Origin: Acidobacteriota bacterium
GTDB lineage: Bacteria > Acidobacteriota > Terriglobia > Bryobacterales > Bryobacteraceae
Direction of reading: 5' to 3'
DNA length: 53,537 nt
Assembly (NCBI GenBank): GCA_025354885.1
Contig: JANXLY010000145.1
Location: forward strand, 1-53,537
Made by a program: the position numbers and the translations under genes. How positions within the stretch are numbered: position 1 is the first letter of the stretch; every line of letters begins with the position of its first letter. Positions 51,557 through 53,537 of the stretch are shown here, in pieces. The notes under the pieces are model-generated. The model saw only the letters and a program-made list of their open reading frames with translations. It was not told where the DNA came from and did no database searches.

Positions 51557-51703
51557 GTTTTCTCCTTTGTGATACTACGTGAGACCTACAGACTACTAAA
51601 ACCCGGTCGCCCTGACAACACTTCCACCTGCCTTTTGCAACTGGACAGCTCACAATTGCGTCTTAAGCTGTAGAAATCGACAATTCAGGACGATAAGAGC
51701 ATA

Positions 51704-51718
51704 GGAAGCAGTGCTTCC
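51704..51718. repeat. 15-base perfect palindrome before an unknown gene
   Basis: GGAAGCA at 51704-51710 and TGCTTCC at 51712-51718 are perfect arms around one G. It ends 8 bases before the GAGG ribosome site of the gene starting at 51737. This is a good place for a repressor operator. Confidence 0.45.
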
Positions 51719-51736
51719 AGTTTGAGCGAGGTTCAA

Positions 51737-52360
51737 ATGGATATTTTAGGCGAACGCAAATTCGTAGAAATCCCCGGCGACCGTATGCACGAACTACCCC
51801 CGTTGCTAGTCCGTTCCACCCCGGTCAAGCGTCTGGACAGAATGATGCACATGGCAAATGACATCCTCCTGAGCGAAGATGTCCTCGCAAATATGCCCGT
51901 TCTCGATCCCAAACTCATGCTCGAATTCGAGCGTCGCAGAATGGATCTGGCCCTCAATCTGGTAGATCAATACCAAACCTTCATGCACACCTGGGCCTGG
52001 GGCGATTCGATCCTCGAATGGATCCGCCAGTGCGAGACCACATTTGAGACACGCTCCGACCTTCGCCCGCTGCTCAAAGCCGATGTCTGGCCCCATGCCA
52101 GCCGCAAGAGCTTCGTCATCCTCCTTGAAGACAAAACCAGAGACGTCCCGCTAACAGAACCGATCAATCTCGAAGGTGCGGTCGGCCTCCGCCTTACCTT
52201 TCGCCAGCCGCCACCAATTTCCTGTTTCAGTGACCAATTCCTCTTCTACCTCAACAGTTCTCTCGCCCAGTCTGCCTTCCACACCTGGTCGGGCATGAAC
52301 CCTGATCCCGTTTCCGACCTCCCGCCAGAACGCTTCCACTTCGACGTCGTAACGATGTAA
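51737..52360 (+). CDS. Protein of unknown function
   Basis: The start at 51737 follows GCGAGG at 5-base spacing and gives 207 residues. It has no leader or membrane helix. The N-terminus (MDILGERKFVEIPGDRMHELPPLLVRSTPVKRLDRMMHMANDILLSEDVLAN) is followed by a helical stretch (LEFERRRMDLALNLVDQYQTFMHTWAWGDSILEWIRQCETTF) and a strand-rich C-terminal part (PINLEGAVGLRLTFRQPPPISCFSDQFLFYLN). I recognise no family. A palindrome lies just upstream. It is followed by the Uma2 gene after 20 bases. Confidence 0.65.
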   Translation: MDILGERKFVEIPGDRMHELPPLLVRSTPVKRLDRMMHMANDILLSEDVLANMPVLDPKLMLEFERRRMDLALNLVDQYQTFMHTWAWGDSILEWIRQCETTFETRSDLRPLLKADVWPHASRKSFVILLEDKTRDVPLTEPINLEGAVGLRLTFRQPPPISCFSDQFLFYLNSSLAQSAFHTWSGMNPDPVSDLPPERFHFDVVTM

Positions 52361-52380
52361 AGTCAAGCTACACTTAGGGC

Positions 52381-52983
52381 GTGATTCCGTCATTCCTAGC
52401 GCAGTCATTTCCCGTAATCGACTTCGACCACTACCTCTGGCTTGAAGCACGCTCCGAGTCGAAAAACGAGTACTTCTACGGGCATATGTACGGATTGGCT
52501 GGCGGCAGCGATAACCATTCAGCGCTGGCCGTAGCAGCAACTGTAATTTTCTCTCAACTGCTCAAGTCCAAGCGTTGCTATGTCCGCAACTCCGAGCTCT
52601 TGATTGAGACTCCAAACTCAAACGCTGCCTTCTACCCCGACTTATCCATCCATTGCAACCAGAAGCCAACCGGAACGTCGCGCTCCGCTAAATCGCCAAC
52701 GCTGATCGTCGAGATCCTCTCCCCCTCAACTCGCAACTACGACCTCACCACCAAACGCAAAGAATACTTCCGGATCCCCTCACTGCGCCACTATCTCTTG
52801 ATCGATTCCGAAACCGTTGCCGCCTCGCTTTATTCTCGCGAAGAGTCTCAAATCTGGCCCAAAGAACCTCTCCATTTCTCATCACCCTCTGACTCAATTC
52901 CGCTCACCGCCCTCGACATCAAGCTCAAAGACCTCTACCGTGAAACGGGCCTCCTCCCCGCCCGCAAAAACTCTTCAAGTTGA
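52381..52983 (+). CDS. Uma2/DUF820-family putative nuclease
   Basis: The 200-residue protein starts with GTG. It matches the Uma2 (DUF820) family with a PD-(D/E)XK-like fold: NAAFYPDLSIHC holds the metal Asp, and PTLIVEILSPSTRNYDLTTKRKEYFRIPSLRHYLLID has the Glu and the Lys side of the motif and the family's long signature. Other strands read YLWLEARSESKNEYFYGHMYGLAGG, also typical. These proteins are thought to be restriction-type endonucleases but their activity is mostly untested. It is 20 bases after the unknown gene. Confidence 0.9.
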   Translation: MIPSFLAQSFPVIDFDHYLWLEARSESKNEYFYGHMYGLAGGSDNHSALAVAATVIFSQLLKSKRCYVRNSELLIETPNSNAAFYPDLSIHCNQKPTGTSRSAKSPTLIVEILSPSTRNYDLTTKRKEYFRIPSLRHYLLIDSETVAASLYSREESQIWPKEPLHFSSPSDSIPLTALDIKLKDLYRETGLLPARKNSSS

Positions 52984-53188
52984 TGCTCTCGATCCTCCGA
53001 ACGAAACAGATCCTGCCTTCGGTAATCAAACCGCAATCGCCGGAGATAACAGTTGAATAAAGGTCCGTTCGCCGAGCCACCAAGCCAAAGCGCTGCCTTG
53101 CACTTCCAGCATTCCTGCTAATTGCGTGGCAGAGAGGTCCTGTGAAATACTAACTGTGACCTTGAGACAAATCAATGCTGGAGGCTCT
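52984..53188. other. 205-base spacer before the last small gene
   Basis: Nothing with clear coding or regulatory content was seen on the plus strand, apart from TGGAGG just before the ATG at 53189. A minus-strand open frame at 53026-53313 runs through it and overlaps the small secreted gene; its last part looks slightly like a helix-turn-helix (LSATQLAGMLEV...WWLGER), but it was not accepted as a gene. Confidence 0.4.
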
Positions 53189-53497
53189 ATGCGAATGATT
53201 GGATTACTCCTGAGTGTGTGGATCGCTGCTGCCCTTGCGCAATACAGGGCAATGGATCTGATTCCTCTTCCTGCGGACTCATCAAAAGCTTCCTTCGACC
53301 TGAAACAAACCATTCAAATTTCCCCAAAGGCGACGCTCAATGTACTCCCGCTTCTGGATGAAAAAGGTGCCTACCTTCGTCCGCAGCCAAATGTCAAACC
53401 TAAATTATGCATGGCAACAGTCATCCAAGGCCCCTTTGCAGTTGCATTTCGCCGCCCCGGTTTTTCCAGTCTCGCTAAGTCGATTTTCCGTTGTTAG
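53189..53497 (+). CDS. Small secreted protein of unknown function
   Basis: ATG at 53189 follows TGGAGG at a good distance and gives 102 residues. The product has a signal peptide (MRMIGLLLSVWIAAALAQ) and a mature part of about 84 residues (LIPLPADSSKASFDLKQTIQISPKATLNVLPLLDEKGAYLRPQPNVKPKLCMATVIQGPFAVAF) with two cysteines. No known family. It ends 40 bases before the end of the window; no further gene can be read. Confidence 0.6.
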   Translation: MRMIGLLLSVWIAAALAQYRAMDLIPLPADSSKASFDLKQTIQISPKATLNVLPLLDEKGAYLRPQPNVKPKLCMATVIQGPFAVAFRRPGFSSLAKSIFRC

Positions 53498-53537
53498 AAG
53501 CCTCCTTTGCGTCCCTTTTGGGCTGGGTCGCGAGCCT

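Noticed and set aside
53026..53313. Possible small minus-strand gene with weak helix-turn-helix look
   Set aside because: It overlaps a better-supported small secreted gene and has no ribosome site. The similarity is too slight to claim.

Overview
The window looks like chromosome from a diderm soil bacterium of the Acidobacteriota, most likely a Solibacter/Bryobacter relative. The pointers are a secreted protein carrying the adhesin-like repeat domain common in Solibacter (TIGR03437 type), a DUF1080 protein, an exported Gfo/Idh/MocA oxidoreductase with a twin-arginine-like leader, a large beta-propeller hybrid histidine kinase, a TonB-type protein and an LPS-export permease. No rRNA, tRNA, CRISPR array, insertion sequence or complete prophage was seen. 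Genes are packed tightly; many neighbours overlap by 1-20 bases, and no gap between genes is longer than about 300 bases.

Layout. 0-16 kb: an MBL-fold hydrolase (cut by the window edge) and purB; a secreted TIGR03437-type protein; a metzincin-like secreted protein; a DinB-like protein; an oxidoreductase; two small secreted proteins; an FtsB-like protein; cutA, an MFS transporter and a small membrane protein; an ApbE-DUF2271 fusion with a PepSY-type membrane protein; a minus-strand set of HAD phosphatase, barrel-less amidohydrolase lipoprotein and methyltransferase; then a plus-strand set with a TIGR04283-type glycosyltransferase. 16.7-27.3 kb: a long minus-strand run, from diacylglycerol kinase-like through metal-dependent membrane hydrolase, aldehyde dehydrogenase, exported PLP enzyme, DUF1080, nadD, ECF sigma factor and anti-sigma factor to the hybrid kinase. 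27.3-31.2 kb: ligA, a VTT membrane protein, a TonB-like protein and a phage-type (DUF669-like) putative single-strand DNA-binding protein behind a good sigma-54 promoter match. 31.2-40.4 kb: gamma-glutamyltransferase, a nuclease-less UvrC-like protein, an aldo/keto reductase, DUF4139, GNAT, an epimerase plus DapA-like pair and a CMP-kinase-like protein. 40.4-47.2 kb: an LptF-LptG fusion, an exported TldE/TldD pair and a LuxR-type regulator. 47.4-53.5 kb: a CpaE-like ATPase, an APH-like kinase, a divergent enolase, a SET-domain methyltransferase with a 38-residue membrane microprotein, an unknown protein, a Uma2 nuclease-like protein and a small secreted protein.

Base composition changes across the window. 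The plus strand is G-rich in genes of both orientations on the left and C-rich on the right, with the change at about 16-21 kb. That is the direction of switch expected at a replication terminus, though no convincing dif site was found by eye.

The most unusual items are the amidohydrolase beta-sandwich without its catalytic barrel, the one-chain LptF-LptG, the exported TldD/TldE pair, the sigma-54-linked SSB-like protein, the ApbE-DUF2271/PepSY redox pair, the enolase with two changed active-site residues and the SET-domain protein. All functions are inferred from sequence patterns read by eye; no database search was run.
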